A stretch of DNA of 64,000 nt from an uncultured Bacteroidia bacterium (GTDB taxonomy: Bacteria; Bacteroidota; Bacteroidia; Bacteroidales; UBA932): positions 62,001 to 126,000 of the forward strand of contig CADANY010000006.1 in assembly GCA_902789395.1 (NCBI GenBank). The letters run 5' to 3'. The translations under genes and the position numbers were made by a program. This document shows, one piece after another, positions 43,902 through 52,481 of the stretch. Each line of letters starts with the position of its first letter. Position 1 is the first letter of the stretch. The notes beneath the pieces were generated by a model, which made no database searches, was not told the origin of the DNA, and worked only from the letters and a program-made list of their open reading frames with translations.

Positions 43902-44743
43902 TTGAATCGCATTTTATGGTGGTCCGCATAAGGGCAGAACACAATGAAAAGGTCATCGCCGGGAACCAGCCTCAAGACGACCTTCGTCTTCTTCTTACGG
44001 ATCTTATAGGTGACATCGCTGATCTTTCCCGTATCGGGATTCCAGACGGTCGGACGCCTCCCGGACACCCGGAACTTGAGTTTTGCCCGGACGGGAGAGG
44101 AGCCGTAATAGTGGATATGATAAATCTCCGCATCGGGAAGGTGCCGATGGACATACTCCACACTGTCCACACGCGTTTTCAGGTCCTGCAGTACGTCAGC
44201 CGCTTTGAGAATCGAACGGGGGGTCCTGCCGGACATGACATTCCCATTCATCCAAACCCGGTCCACCGTGCGGGAAAAAGAAACGGAATCGGTTGCATTC
44301 CGCATGGCGACCGGACGTTTTCCTCCGATGAAGGCCCCTTCTGAAGAAAGATGGGAAAGGCGCAGCAGTTCCTGCGTCGAGAGGGTATCTTTTCCCAAAA
44401 GAAGGATACGGTAATTGGCTCCGTCATCGGTATAAAGACGGTTATGCCTTACATGGAGATGGTCCATGAAATCCTCAAACGAGAGCGTATCCGCTGCATA
44501 CCCGGTGGGGATCGCCTGGTCCGGATCCCCGTAAAGCAGGATATCTGCAACCTGGTGTCCCTGTCCGAGCAGAAAGTTCCACCTTTCCTGCTTGGAGGAA
44601 TCAGGAATCGAGCAGAAACCTTCCGTCAGCCGGGAGAGCGTCTTCTCGGAAGAGGCGATATCGACAAAGGCGTACCGGTTCCCATGCTGACAACCCGTCA
44701 GCATGAGCAGTCCTGTCAGAATCCCTGTCAATACCCGTTTCAT
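43898..44743 (-). CDS. Lipoprotein resembling the non-catalytic C-terminal part of GH106 rhamnosidases
   Basis: The start at 44743 gives a lipoprotein signal (MKRVLTGILTGLLMLTGC, Cys18) and 281 residues; an upstream extension runs into the gpmA promoter. Segments GQGHQVADILLYGD, FMDHLHVRHNRLYTDDGANYRILLLGKDTLS, HRHLPDAEIYHIHYYGSS, FRVSGRRPTVWNPDTGKISD and LFIVF resemble in order the later part of large (about 1,100-residue) GH106-type proteins. The catalytic barrel is absent. An intact signal and operon position argue for a retained function rather than decay. The family link is by recalled motif pattern. Confidence 0.6.
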   Translation of the reverse strand: MKRVLTGILTGLLMLTGCQHGNRYAFVDIASSEKTLSRLTEGFCSIPDSSKQERWNFLLGQGHQVADILLYGDPDQAIPTGYAADTLSFEDFMDHLHVRHNRLYTDDGANYRILLLGKDTLSTQELLRLSHLSSEGAFIGGKRPVAMRNATDSVSFSRTVDRVWMNGNVMSGRTPRSILKAADVLQDLKTRVDSVEYVHRHLPDAEIYHIHYYGSSPVRAKLKFRVSGRRPTVWNPDTGKISDVTYKIRKKKTKVVLRLVPGDDLFIVFCPYADHHKMRFK

Positions 44744-44760
44744 GGCCCGATAATTGAATT

Positions 44761-44798
44761 CAAATGTAGCAATAATTGTCGAAAATTGCGTAATTTTG
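44761..44798. promoter_or_regulatory. Divergent -7 boxes for the GH106-like lipoprotein and gpmA
   Basis: TACATTTG on the minus strand (44768-44761) lies 17 nt before the lipoprotein ATG. TAATTTTG on the plus strand (44791-44798) lies 39 nt before the gpmA ATG. -33 boxes are not clear. Confidence 0.55.
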
Positions 44799-44837
44799 CA
44801 GCACAAAAAGCCAAAACAATACAAACCATATTGAAAA

Positions 44838-45587
44838 ATGAAAAGAATCGTACTCGTTAGACATGGCGAAAGCGCCTGGAACCTCGAAAACCGTTTTACC
44901 GGCTGGACCGATGTTGACCTGACTCCGAAGGGAGAGAATGAAGCCAAGGAAGCCGGAAAACTCCTTAAAGCAGAAGGCTTTACCTTTACGAAGGCTTATA
45001 CTTCTTACCTCAAAAGGGCGGTAAAGACCCTGAACAACATCCTGGACAACATGGACCTCGACTGGATCCCCGTAGAAAAGAGCTGGCGCCTCAATGAGAA
45101 GCATTACGGCAACCTCCAGGGACTGAACAAAGCGGAGACCGCAGAAAAGTACGGCGATGCCCAGGTCAAGATCTGGCGCCGCAGTTTCGACGTCGCTCCC
45201 CTTCCGCTCGCCGAAGATGATCCCAGGAATCCCAAATTCGATCCCCGCTACGCCGGTGTCGCCGACAGCGACCTTCCTCGTACCGAGTCTCTCAAAGATG
45301 CCATCGCCCGGGCCGTTCCTTACTGGAAAGAAGTCATCTTCCCCAACCTCCAGACCTCTGACAGCCTGATTGTCGTTGCACACGGAAACTCTCTCCGCGG
45401 CATCATCAAGTATCTGAAGAACATTTCCGACGAAGATATCGTCAGCCTCAATCTTCCGACCGCCGTTCCGTACGTTTTCGAATTCGATGATGAAGGAAAC
45501 CTTGTCAAGGACTACTTCCTTGGCGACCAGGAAGCGATTGCGGCCAAGATGAACGCCGTCGCCAACCAGGGCAAGGCAAAAAAATAG
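44838..45587 (+). CDS. gpmA: 2,3-bisphosphoglycerate-dependent phosphoglycerate mutase
   Basis: A 249-residue glycolytic enzyme interconverting 3- and 2-phosphoglycerate. The phosphohistidine motif LVRHGES (H9), [20 protein letters not shown], the catalytic Glu region [18 protein letters not shown] and [10 protein letters not shown] (second His) are intact. It is the cofactor-dependent type. Its TAG stop shares a base with the GTG start of the next gene (TAGTG). Confidence 0.96.
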   Translation: MKRIVLVRHGESAWNLENRFTGWTDVDLTPKGENEAKEAGKLLKAEGFTFTKAYTSYLKRAVKTLNNILDNMDLDWIPVEKSWRLNEKHYGNLQGLNKAETAEKYGDAQVKIWRRSFDVAPLPLAEDDPRNPKFDPRYAGVADSDLPRTESLKDAIARAVPYWKEVIFPNLQTSDSLIVVAHGNSLRGIIKYLKNISDEDIVSLNLPTAVPYVFEFDDEGNLVKDYFLGDQEAIAAKMNAVANQGKAKK

Positions 45588-46369
45588 TGAAGAAGTTTCT
45601 CAAAATAACCGGGATCACGGCACTGATCCTGGCTCTATTATGCGGCATTCTCTGGGGCATCCTGCGCAAGCAGAACCCCAGAGATACCGTTACATCCTAT
45701 ACCGGAGCCAAAGTAGAAATCGAGAAGATGGCCTTCTACCTCAAGGGAGACAAAATCTCCGGCCGGATCTACCGGCCCGTCCAGGACAGCCTCGATAAGA
45801 TGCCGGCCGTAATTTACTGCCACTCTCTCGGAAAAGGGATGGAGGACGGCGACTCTTTCTGCCGGGGCGCGGCCGGAAAAGGTTATGTGGGTTTCAGTTT
45901 TGATTTCAGGGGCGGAAGTCGGACTTCTTCCAGCACCGGGCTCATGCCCTCTGAGATGACCCTTTCGACAGAGATTCAGGACCTGAAAGCGGTTATCAAA
46001 GGGATCAAGGCGCTCCGCTATGTCGACAAAAAGAATATATTCCTGATCGGAGAAGGATTCGGCGGAGTCGTCGCGGCAGCCCTGGCTGCGGAAAAGCCGG
46101 AGATCTGCAACGCCATCATCCTGGTTTCCCCGGACCTGAATTATTCCGATCTCCTGTCATCCCGTTTCCCGCACCTGAGGGATATTCCGGATACCCTGCA
46201 GACAGACAATACCGTCGTAGGGAAGAAATTCATACGGGAACTGAGAAAAACCGATACGAAAGCACTCCTTCATGACTATCCCAAGGAGTACCTGATTTTC
46301 GACGGACTGTCCGGACATGCCCCCGTTTTCAAGATCAACGGGTTTATCGGGGATCATATCCAGCCGTAA
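45587..46369 (+). CDS. Membrane-anchored alpha/beta-hydrolase-fold protein lacking the nucleophilic serine
   Basis: A 260-residue protein starting at GTG in TAGTG, with an N-terminal membrane anchor (about residues 5-25). The fold is recognisable: PAVIYCHSLGKGMEDG, GFSFDFRGGSRT and LIGEGFGGVVAAAL. The nucleophile elbow, normally G-x-S-x-G, reads G155-E-G157-F-G159 (GGA at 157), so the catalytic Ser is replaced by Gly. A C-terminal GHAP offers a His. The protein may bind rather than hydrolyse, or use another residue. Translational coupling to gpmA is likely. Confidence 0.8.
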   Translation: MKKFLKITGITALILALLCGILWGILRKQNPRDTVTSYTGAKVEIEKMAFYLKGDKISGRIYRPVQDSLDKMPAVIYCHSLGKGMEDGDSFCRGAAGKGYVGFSFDFRGGSRTSSSTGLMPSEMTLSTEIQDLKAVIKGIKALRYVDKKNIFLIGEGFGGVVAAALAAEKPEICNAIILVSPDLNYSDLLSSRFPHLRDIPDTLQTDNTVVGKKFIRELRKTDTKALLHDYPKEYLIFDGLSGHAPVFKINGFIGDHIQP

Positions 46370-46379
46370 AGACTCCGGC

Positions 46380-47342
46380 TCACTGACCGCCCAGCCGGTC
46401 AAAAAAAGTCATCACCTCATTCCAGTTCCGGAATGGCTCCCTGCCGAAAACCATGACGGTTCCCATGAAATCCTCCTCTTCCTGCGGGGCAATCCAATAA
46501 TCACCTAGAAGCAGGCCCGGCCGGTTTCCGGCCAATACGCGATCCCATGCATAGACGCCGAGATAACGTTCCGCCCATCGGACAGTATCTCCCCATCGAT
46601 CCGGCTCATTATACCGTTCCCTGCAGTAAACATAGGTCTCATACGCCTCGGACAGATGCCGGAACGCTTTTACCGCTTCGCCGAGGGGTTCTCCGGTGCG
46701 TGTGTCGCGAAGGACATGGTCCATGGAGATAAGAACCACCTTGCGGGAACGGGATTCCTGCCGGTCATCAATCCGGCGGATCAGCGGAAGAAGCCCCGAC
46801 TGGATAGCATGGTCATTCAGATAATGTTCGCCGTCGAAACGGAGCGCCTGGGGATAGTGGGCATAAAATTCATCGAAACAATCCACCATGGTATCGTGGA
46901 TGCCGAACAGCCCCCAGACACGACCGGTTTCCGGTTCTCCTGTGAAGCACCGGGCGGAAACCGTCCTGTACTCTTCCAAAAGAGCCTTCGTGACCATAAA
47001 GGACGTCTCGCCCCCGGAGCGCGGAGAATGGAATTCCTGCCGGCCCAACCCGTTGTTTTTCAGCAGGGTGTCTGCAAGATGAAAAGCCGGATTGACAAGA
47101 ATCCGATCATAACCGGAAAGTTGCTCGGCAAACATGCCTCCCATCGATGTACCGATGATCAGATCCGGAGCTTCCTTTCCGCATAGATCTTTCAGTAGGG
47201 AAAGAGCCTCCTCAGGGGCAACCGGCAGATCCGGCGCAACGATGCGGCAGTCCGGCAATAATTCACGCAGATGACGAACGGTCCCGTTCGCTCCGGAAGA
47301 AGCGAATCCATGGACAAACAATATGGTTTTTCCTTCCATCAT
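46380..47342 (-). CDS. Fusion of YqiA/YcfP-like esterase and HAD-like domain
   Basis: A 320-residue cytosolic protein. Residues 1-190 are a YqiA-type alpha/beta hydrolase with HG at 11-12, G64-T-S66-M-G-G (nucleophile Ser66), D150 in GIHD and H173, a complete triad. Residues about 198-320 resemble the 5'(3')-deoxynucleotidase branch of HAD proteins. Their motif I, usually DxD, reads S206-M-D208 in VLISMDHVLRD, so the nucleophilic Asp is missing, while LLLGDYWI keeps a later Asp. The second domain may be regulatory. It overlaps the anti-sigma-like gene by 4 nt and ends a long minus-strand run. Confidence 0.7.
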   Translation of the reverse strand: MMEGKTILFVHGFASSGANGTVRHLRELLPDCRIVAPDLPVAPEEALSLLKDLCGKEAPDLIIGTSMGGMFAEQLSGYDRILVNPAFHLADTLLKNNGLGRQEFHSPRSGGETSFMVTKALLEEYRTVSARCFTGEPETGRVWGLFGIHDTMVDCFDEFYAHYPQALRFDGEHYLNDHAIQSGLLPLIRRIDDRQESRSRKVVLISMDHVLRDTRTGEPLGEAVKAFRHLSEAYETYVYCRERYNEPDRWGDTVRWAERYLGVYAWDRVLAGNRPGLLLGDYWIAPQEEEDFMGTVMVFGREPFRNWNEVMTFFDRLGGQ

Positions 47343-48562
47343 GGCATAATCGAGAATCTGAGACCGGCAGAAAAAGTAAACTGGACCGGTTCAGAAGAAG
47401 ATATGAACTTCCCGTCTTTCCACTCTTTCACAATCCAATTCAAACCGGGTTCGGCAAAAATATGGACCGGCCATCTCCTGACCGGAGAATACTGAAGGCC
47501 CAGGGACCCGACAGCGGACCAAAGAAAAGCGTCCGGATGATTATCCGTCTGTTCTTTTTGCTGTAAATAGGTGCCAATCTGAGCAGATGAGACAACCCGC
47601 TCCCGATCCGCCTTTTCCCAAATCGTTCCGGCTGATACATAGAGAGAAAGAGGACGTTCAGGCTTTGTAATCATATATTGGAGACTCAGTGGAATCCCCC
47701 AGTAACGGGTCCGCCGGCTCTCATAGGTTGTCATATAATTGGAGGTAATACGGGTATCGATATCCCTGAAACTGCGGAGGATACCGCTTTCTATCGACCA
47801 GCGGGTACCGATCTGGAGGGATAGAGTCAGACCGATCCGAACGGGTATCCGTTGAGAAACCGTCGTTTCATTTTCCGTATTTGCCAGGGCTGCATAAGGG
47901 AGGCCTGTTGAGTAGGCAGGTGAAGAATAGCTTCTCGTATCAGGGGTCCCGAATCCATATCGGGTCGTAGAATTCGAGTTGTAACCGGAACCGGACGTAC
48001 GCGCAGAAAGTTGCAGGCCATGGAGAACAGAGGTAGGGGCAGGCTCAGGATGATCGAACGGAAAAACCGGATATTTCTCCGCCTGCGGTGACGTTTTTTC
48101 CGGTTTCGGATGATCGGTCTCAGCAGATTCGGAAGGAACAGGGACTTTATCCGGTGAATCAGACTCCGAAGGGACACGCTCGTCCAGCTTGTCGGCAGAA
48201 TCCTGGATAGCAGCAACGGTGGCAGGAAGGGCGGCGGGATGAGGATTGGCAGGAATGGAGGATGGGATCCATTCATCAGGAGTTACGGCAGGAGAAGACT
48301 CTTCAGGAACCGGAGCAGACGTCGCCGCCGCTTTTTCTACGACTGCGACGGGATCGATACTACGGGATGACTGGGGCCTTCCTGGCAACCAGACAATGGC
48401 AGCAACCGCTGCAGCGGCGACGCCGATAAGCGGCCACCAGAAAGGGAATACCTTTTTCCGGGAACCGGACAGTTCCTCCTCGATACCCTCCCAAAGCCCC
48501 TCCGGCTCAGGCATCGAAGCCTCGGAAAAACGTTTCCTCAACTCTTTTTTCCAATCATTCAT
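47339..48562 (-). CDS. Single-span protein with C-terminal beta-barrel, likely anti-sigma partner
   Basis: A 407-residue protein. Residues 1-35 are a cytoplasmic, charged helix (MNDWKKELRKRFSEASMPEPEGLWEGIEEEL), residues about 40-60 a membrane span, about 60-170 a Pro/Ser/Glu-rich linker, and about 190-407 a beta-rich region with aromatic barrel-like strands. This layout, next to an ECF sigma gene with a 4-nt overlap, is seen in Bacteroidota, where the N-terminus is thought to sequester the sigma factor. The linker could be cut on signal; that is inferred. Confidence 0.7.
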   Translation of the reverse strand: MNDWKKELRKRFSEASMPEPEGLWEGIEEELSGSRKKVFPFWWPLIGVAAAAVAAIVWLPGRPQSSRSIDPVAVVEKAAATSAPVPEESSPAVTPDEWIPSSIPANPHPAALPATVAAIQDSADKLDERVPSESDSPDKVPVPSESAETDHPKPEKTSPQAEKYPVFPFDHPEPAPTSVLHGLQLSARTSGSGYNSNSTTRYGFGTPDTRSYSSPAYSTGLPYAALANTENETTVSQRIPVRIGLTLSLQIGTRWSIESGILRSFRDIDTRITSNYMTTYESRRTRYWGIPLSLQYMITKPERPLSLYVSAGTIWEKADRERVVSSAQIGTYLQQKEQTDNHPDAFLWSAVGSLGLQYSPVRRWPVHIFAEPGLNWIVKEWKDGKFISSSEPVQFTFSAGLRFSIMP

Positions 48563-49128
48563 AATTGCTTCTCCTTCTTATAATCGGCTATTTCTTTTGC
48601 CAGCATGGCCCTAGCCCTCGAATATTGTGAGCAGGAACTGTTCTCCTTGATTCCCAGGAGGGCAGCAATCTCCTTGTGGCTCATCTCTTCAAATACATAA
48701 AGATTGAAGACTTTCCTGTAACCGTCAGGAAGTCTTCGGATCATCTGCAAGAGGTCGGGAACGGGAACGCCGGAAACACCGGGATCCGGATCCTCATCGG
48801 AATCTACCATATCAAAAGACTCAAAGAGTGGAAGAAATGATTTCTTCCGCAGGCACTTCAGCGAATTATTGACAACAATCCTTCTCATCCATGCGAGCAG
48901 GGATCCTTCTCCCCGATACTGAAACTCCCCTATTTTCCGGAAAATCTGGAGGAACGAATCCTGCAGCACATCTTTCACCCTGTCATCGTCAGGAATATAG
49001 CGTGCACAGACGGCGACAAGATACCTCGCGTACGCTTCATAAAGCGTACGCTGTGCCGAAGGATCTTTACGCTTCAGCCTCTGGATCAGTTCCTTCTCTT
49101 CTATCTTATTTCCTGTATCGATACGCAA
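48559..49128 (-). CDS. ECF-type RNA polymerase sigma factor
   Basis: A 189-residue sigma-70 factor. Region 2 covers about 25-90 (TLYEAYARYLVAVCARYI, DVLQDSFLQIFRKIGEF, AWMRRIVVNNSLKCLRKK), and region 4 about 125-180 (LPDGYRKVFNLYVFEEMSHKEIAALLGIKENSSCSQYSRAR). No ATG exists near the N-terminus: an in-frame TAA lies two codons before, so the start is TTG at 49128. A GGAGG 7 nt upstream supports it. It overlaps the NigD-like gene by 23 nt and its likely anti-sigma partner by 4 nt. Confidence 0.93.
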   Translation of the reverse strand: MRIDTGNKIEEKELIQRLKRKDPSAQRTLYEAYARYLVAVCARYIPDDDRVKDVLQDSFLQIFRKIGEFQYRGEGSLLAWMRRIVVNNSLKCLRKKSFLPLFESFDMVDSDEDPDPGVSGVPVPDLLQMIRRLPDGYRKVFNLYVFEEMSHKEIAALLGIKENSSCSQYSRARAMLAKEIADYKKEKQL

Positions 49129-49837
49129 AACTTATCCTCCGTTCCAACCCTTCAAGATTCATGTACCGTACGTTAAGCCTTACAGATGAGGTCCCGGGAT
49201 CCGGAAGACCGTCCAGCCGGAATGAGACGATTCCCCGGACCAGACTTCCAGCAGGATCTTTCTGCCTGTCATGAACCAGGATGAAATCGTAAGGACTGCT
49301 TCCGGATGGATCCGGGTACAAATAAAAAGCATGCGGGGACTGCCCGGAAGAATCAATCGTATAATCTATCGTCAGATAACCGTCGAAGGCGCAGGAAAGG
49401 GATTTCTCCCCGCTGTTGACGGTAATCGGATCGGAATGGACATCTGAAAAAGAAAAGGATGACGGCGTCAGATCATAGACCTCTATGGGAACCAGCCAAT
49501 TCAGACGGACATTCCATAAATAGTCTCCCTTGCCCTGACCGATAATACCAAAACTGGCTGTCGCCATGGTTTCCCCCTTGAAAGTTCCGGACAATACCTC
49601 CGGATTTGCAATAAGAACCTTACTGCCGCTGGAAAGCACCATATAAAGCGAATCCATGCTCTGCCGGAGCGAAACCAGATAATAATCCGTCACGCCCTTC
49701 TCGCCTTTATCTCCTTTTCCGTAATTATTATAAGTCAATTCCGTATCGGACAAATCGATAGCCTCAAAATCACTACAGCCGGCCAGAACACAGGCAGCCA
49801 GAAAAGAGAAAAAGAGAATCCGAAATAACTGTTTCAT
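49106..49837 (-). CDS. NigD-like lipoprotein
   Basis: The ATG at 49837 gives a lipoprotein signal (FFSFLAACVLAGC20) and 243 residues; the upstream 32 codons fall in the SEC-C gene and look spurious. The mature protein is beta-rich, with an OB-like N-terminal part (YYLVSLRQSMDSLYMVLSSGSKVLIA) and a C-terminal immunoglobulin-like part ending VRLNVRYMNLEGLERRISFAYRY, a pattern I associate with NigD-type proteins. Function is unknown. It immediately precedes the ECF sigma gene, so it may report on envelope state. Confidence 0.55.
   Translation of the reverse strand: MKQLFRILFFSFLAACVLAGCSDFEAIDLSDTELTYNNYGKGDKGEKGVTDYYLVSLRQSMDSLYMVLSSGSKVLIANPEVLSGTFKGETMATASFGIIGQGKGDYLWNVRLNWLVPIEVYDLTPSSFSFSDVHSDPITVNSGEKSLSCAFDGYLTIDYTIDSSGQSPHAFYLYPDPSGSSPYDFILVHDRQKDPAGSLVRGIVSFRLDGLPDPGTSSVRLNVRYMNLEGLERRISFAYRYRK
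49128..49140 (-). promoter_or_regulatory. Unusual Shine-Dalgarno site deciding the TTG start of the sigma factor
   Basis: GGAGG (49140-49136) lies 7 nt before TTG at 49128, inside the end of the upstream gene. Strong Shine-Dalgarno sites are not seen at other starts I checked in this window. Confidence 0.65.
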
Positions 49838-49881
49838 AACAATCTTTAAATCCGGATACCTGATAAATCTTGCGCGGAGCA

Positions 49882-51093
49882 CTAACTTTTGTGCCGTCCG
49901 TGACAGTACTTGTATTTCAAACCACTCCCGCATGGACAGGGATCATTCTCCGCCACATGGGGAATAGCCATTCCGAATGGGAAACCGGGAGGCATCATCG
50001 CCGTAAGCGCATCCAGCTCAGGCGTCGTTTCGATCAGGTCCGTATACCCTTCCGAGATGGACGGACGCGGCATTTCCCAATGGGGCGTTCCTTCCGCCAT
50101 CTCCCCGGAAGCATCGACATATACCCGCATGGCCCCGGTCTCGTCGGCACTGTACCCGCAGAGACGCCATTTGGGAAGATGGTTCGCATAATCCGCAATA
50201 ATCTCAACGCAGCGGTCATAGTCTTCCTGGGAGAGGATGGCATCACCCTTCCGGCTCAGTGCATCAAAAAGGGCCAGGTTTCTCTCCGGGTCCTGGGCGC
50301 ACATCCATATTTCATGTTCCTCCCAGGCAAGGTCAGCCCCTTCATATCCAAGGCTGCGGAGCATCTCATCCAGGGCCGCGCCGCTTTCCGTCGCAAGTCC
50401 GAAAACAAATTCCGGCGCTCCCCCTCCCGCTTCCAGCACTTCTTCGTCAGAAAAGGCACGGTAATCCGTAATCTCCTCAAAGACAGACCTTTCCTTTAGT
50501 ACATCCTCGACACTGTCAATACAGGGGGTACAGACATAATACGCACCGTCCTGGGCGAAACAACGGCACAGTTTCAGGAGCGGGCTACGAAGGATGACGC
50601 CCAGGGAATCATCCATCAGGTCCACAAAGAGACCATATGGTATAATACCGTACAGATTAAGATAACCCAGCATCCGTCTCTCCGCCTGGAAACGGCCTGA
50701 TTCAAAGCCTTTTAGCAGCGCTTCATCCAGATACGGCATTACCTTCCGGAAAACTTCACGGCTCATCCACACCTCGTGGTAGATACTGTCAGGATCATCG
50801 ACGGGGTATGCCGATACGATCCCGGCATATTCCAGCACGGAAGGGTAATCGGGATAATATTCATTCAACCGGACATCGGGGCCGGCTTCCCGGATACGGA
50901 GCAGGAGCATCAGGTCCCGCTCCGGCATGAGGTTAAGCCACTCGGCCGGCGAACTGGACAGATAGACCGCCAGTTCGCTGACGAGTTCGGCTTTTTTCAT
51001 GCGACTCGGATAATCCTGTTCGAAAATATCGCCCAGGTACTCGAGATCCTGTTTTTTCAGGTGTTGCAGTATATCTTTCAGATGTCTGATCAT
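49882..51093 (-). CDS. SEC-C motif protein of unknown function
   Basis: A 403-residue protein from the ATG at 51093 (MIRHLKDILQHL); an earlier start would overlap lpd. The C-terminus holds the SEC-C zinc motif CPCGSGLKYKYCHGR, found at the end of SecA and in many accessory proteins. The rest is helical, charged and acidic, and I recognise no enzyme motif. Zinc-dependent protein binding is plausible. It starts 11 nt after lpd ends, so it belongs to the glycine-cleavage transcript. Confidence 0.75.
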   Translation of the reverse strand: MIRHLKDILQHLKKQDLEYLGDIFEQDYPSRMKKAELVSELAVYLSSSPAEWLNLMPERDLMLLLRIREAGPDVRLNEYYPDYPSVLEYAGIVSAYPVDDPDSIYHEVWMSREVFRKVMPYLDEALLKGFESGRFQAERRMLGYLNLYGIIPYGLFVDLMDDSLGVILRSPLLKLCRCFAQDGAYYVCTPCIDSVEDVLKERSVFEEITDYRAFSDEEVLEAGGGAPEFVFGLATESGAALDEMLRSLGYEGADLAWEEHEIWMCAQDPERNLALFDALSRKGDAILSQEDYDRCVEIIADYANHLPKWRLCGYSADETGAMRVYVDASGEMAEGTPHWEMPRPSISEGYTDLIETTPELDALTAMMPPGFPFGMAIPHVAENDPCPCGSGLKYKYCHGRHKS

Positions 51094-51104
51094 AGTCAGG
51101 AGAA

Positions 51105-52481
51105 TCAGGAATGGGCGGCTGCCTGGAGAACTTCGTCCAGGGTCGGATGGGCATGGACCATAGCCGCCATATCCCCGAGCGTAGCGCCTTTGTTCATCCA
51201 TGCCGTCATCTCATGAATGAGGTCTGCAGCATGCGGACCGAAAAGATGACAACCCAGAATTCTTCCGTCAGCCGCATCGGCGACGATCTTGCAGTATCCG
51301 TCCGGCTCTCCCATGCTGACGGCCTTTCCATTGGCCCGGAAGAAGGATTTCTTGCAGATACAATCCCGTCCCTCTGCCTTGCACTGATCCTCGGTCATAC
51401 CGACCATCGCCGCTTCAGGAGAGGTGAAAACCGCTGCCGGAACAAGTTCAAGATCGATCGCATCGACTTTGCCTTCAGCCGGCTGGCCTGCCAGGATATG
51501 ATTCAGGGCACGGAGACCCTGGAAAGTAGCGGCATGAGCCAGCATCATACCCCCGGTAATATCCCCAACTGCATATACTGACGGAACATTCGTTTGCATG
51601 TATGCATTGACGCAGACCCCCCGGCGGGTCGTCTCGATTCCGAGATCCGCAAAGTTGATCGACTCCAGAGCGGGACGACGTCCGACGGCCATCAGGACCT
51701 TATCTGCAATCACCCCCTGAAGATTATCTTTTTTCATGTACCGGACCTCGAAAGAACCGTCAACCAGAGGAACCACCTCTTTGACTTCAGCTGAAGTTTC
51801 AATTGAGATTCCCTTCTTTGAAAGACTTTGTTTCAATCGCTTGGCAAGATCGGTATCGAATCTCGGAAGGACTTCCCGGCAATACTCCAGAACCGTTACT
51901 TCACTACCGAAGGAGCGGAAGACGGAGGCGAACTCCAGTCCGATGACACCAGCCCCGATGATACAGAGGCGCTCGGGGATGCTCCCAAGAGACAGGATAT
52001 CCGTTGACGTGATGACCCCTTCTGCATCCGCTCCCGGAATCGGAAGCGAAGCGGGCTGGGAACCGGTCGCAACGATGATGTAGTCTGATTCGACGTCCGT
52101 TTCCGTGCCGTCTTCAAGAACGATCCTTACCGTATGGGCATCTTTGAAAGACGCCTTTCCATAAAGGAGCGTAATGAGCTTATGCTTCATCAGGAAGGCA
52201 ATCCCGCCCCGGAGTTGTTCGACGACTTCATCTTTACGCTGCATGACCCGGGGAAAATCCACCTTGGGTTCCTCTGTGAGAATCCCGAAATCTGATGCAT
52301 GCCGGCAGTTTTCAAGGACTTCCGCCGTCCGGCAGAGCGCCTTGGTCGGGATACAGCCTTCGTTCAGGCAGGTCCCTCCAAGGGGTCCCGCCGACACAAG
52401 AGTAACTTCAATTCCTTTATTGGCCGCCGCCAGGGCGGTCTCATAACCGCCCGGGCCAGCGCCGATAATTGTTATTCGCAT
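51105..52481 (-). CDS. lpdA: Dihydrolipoyl dehydrogenase (E3/L-protein)
   Basis: A 458-residue flavoprotein that reoxidises dihydrolipoyl groups with NAD. FAD motif [12 protein letters not shown], redox disulfide G-G-T-C38-L-N-E-G-C43, the NAD motif [13 protein letters not shown], the FAD contact VYAVGDI, and the C-terminal His-Glu pair in AHPTLDE are intact. Its start lies 10 nt inside gcvPB, so it is dedicated to the glycine cleavage system, though it could also serve 2-oxoacid dehydrogenases. Confidence 0.95.
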   Translation of the reverse strand: MRITIIGAGPGGYETALAAANKGIEVTLVSAGPLGGTCLNEGCIPTKALCRTAEVLENCRHASDFGILTEEPKVDFPRVMQRKDEVVEQLRGGIAFLMKHKLITLLYGKASFKDAHTVRIVLEDGTETDVESDYIIVATGSQPASLPIPGADAEGVITSTDILSLGSIPERLCIIGAGVIGLEFASVFRSFGSEVTVLEYCREVLPRFDTDLAKRLKQSLSKKGISIETSAEVKEVVPLVDGSFEVRYMKKDNLQGVIADKVLMAVGRRPALESINFADLGIETTRRGVCVNAYMQTNVPSVYAVGDITGGMMLAHAATFQGLRALNHILAGQPAEGKVDAIDLELVPAAVFTSPEAAMVGMTEDQCKAEGRDCICKKSFFRANGKAVSMGEPDGYCKIVADAADGRILGCHLFGPHAADLIHEMTAWMNKGATLGDMAAMVHAHPTLDEVLQAAAHS

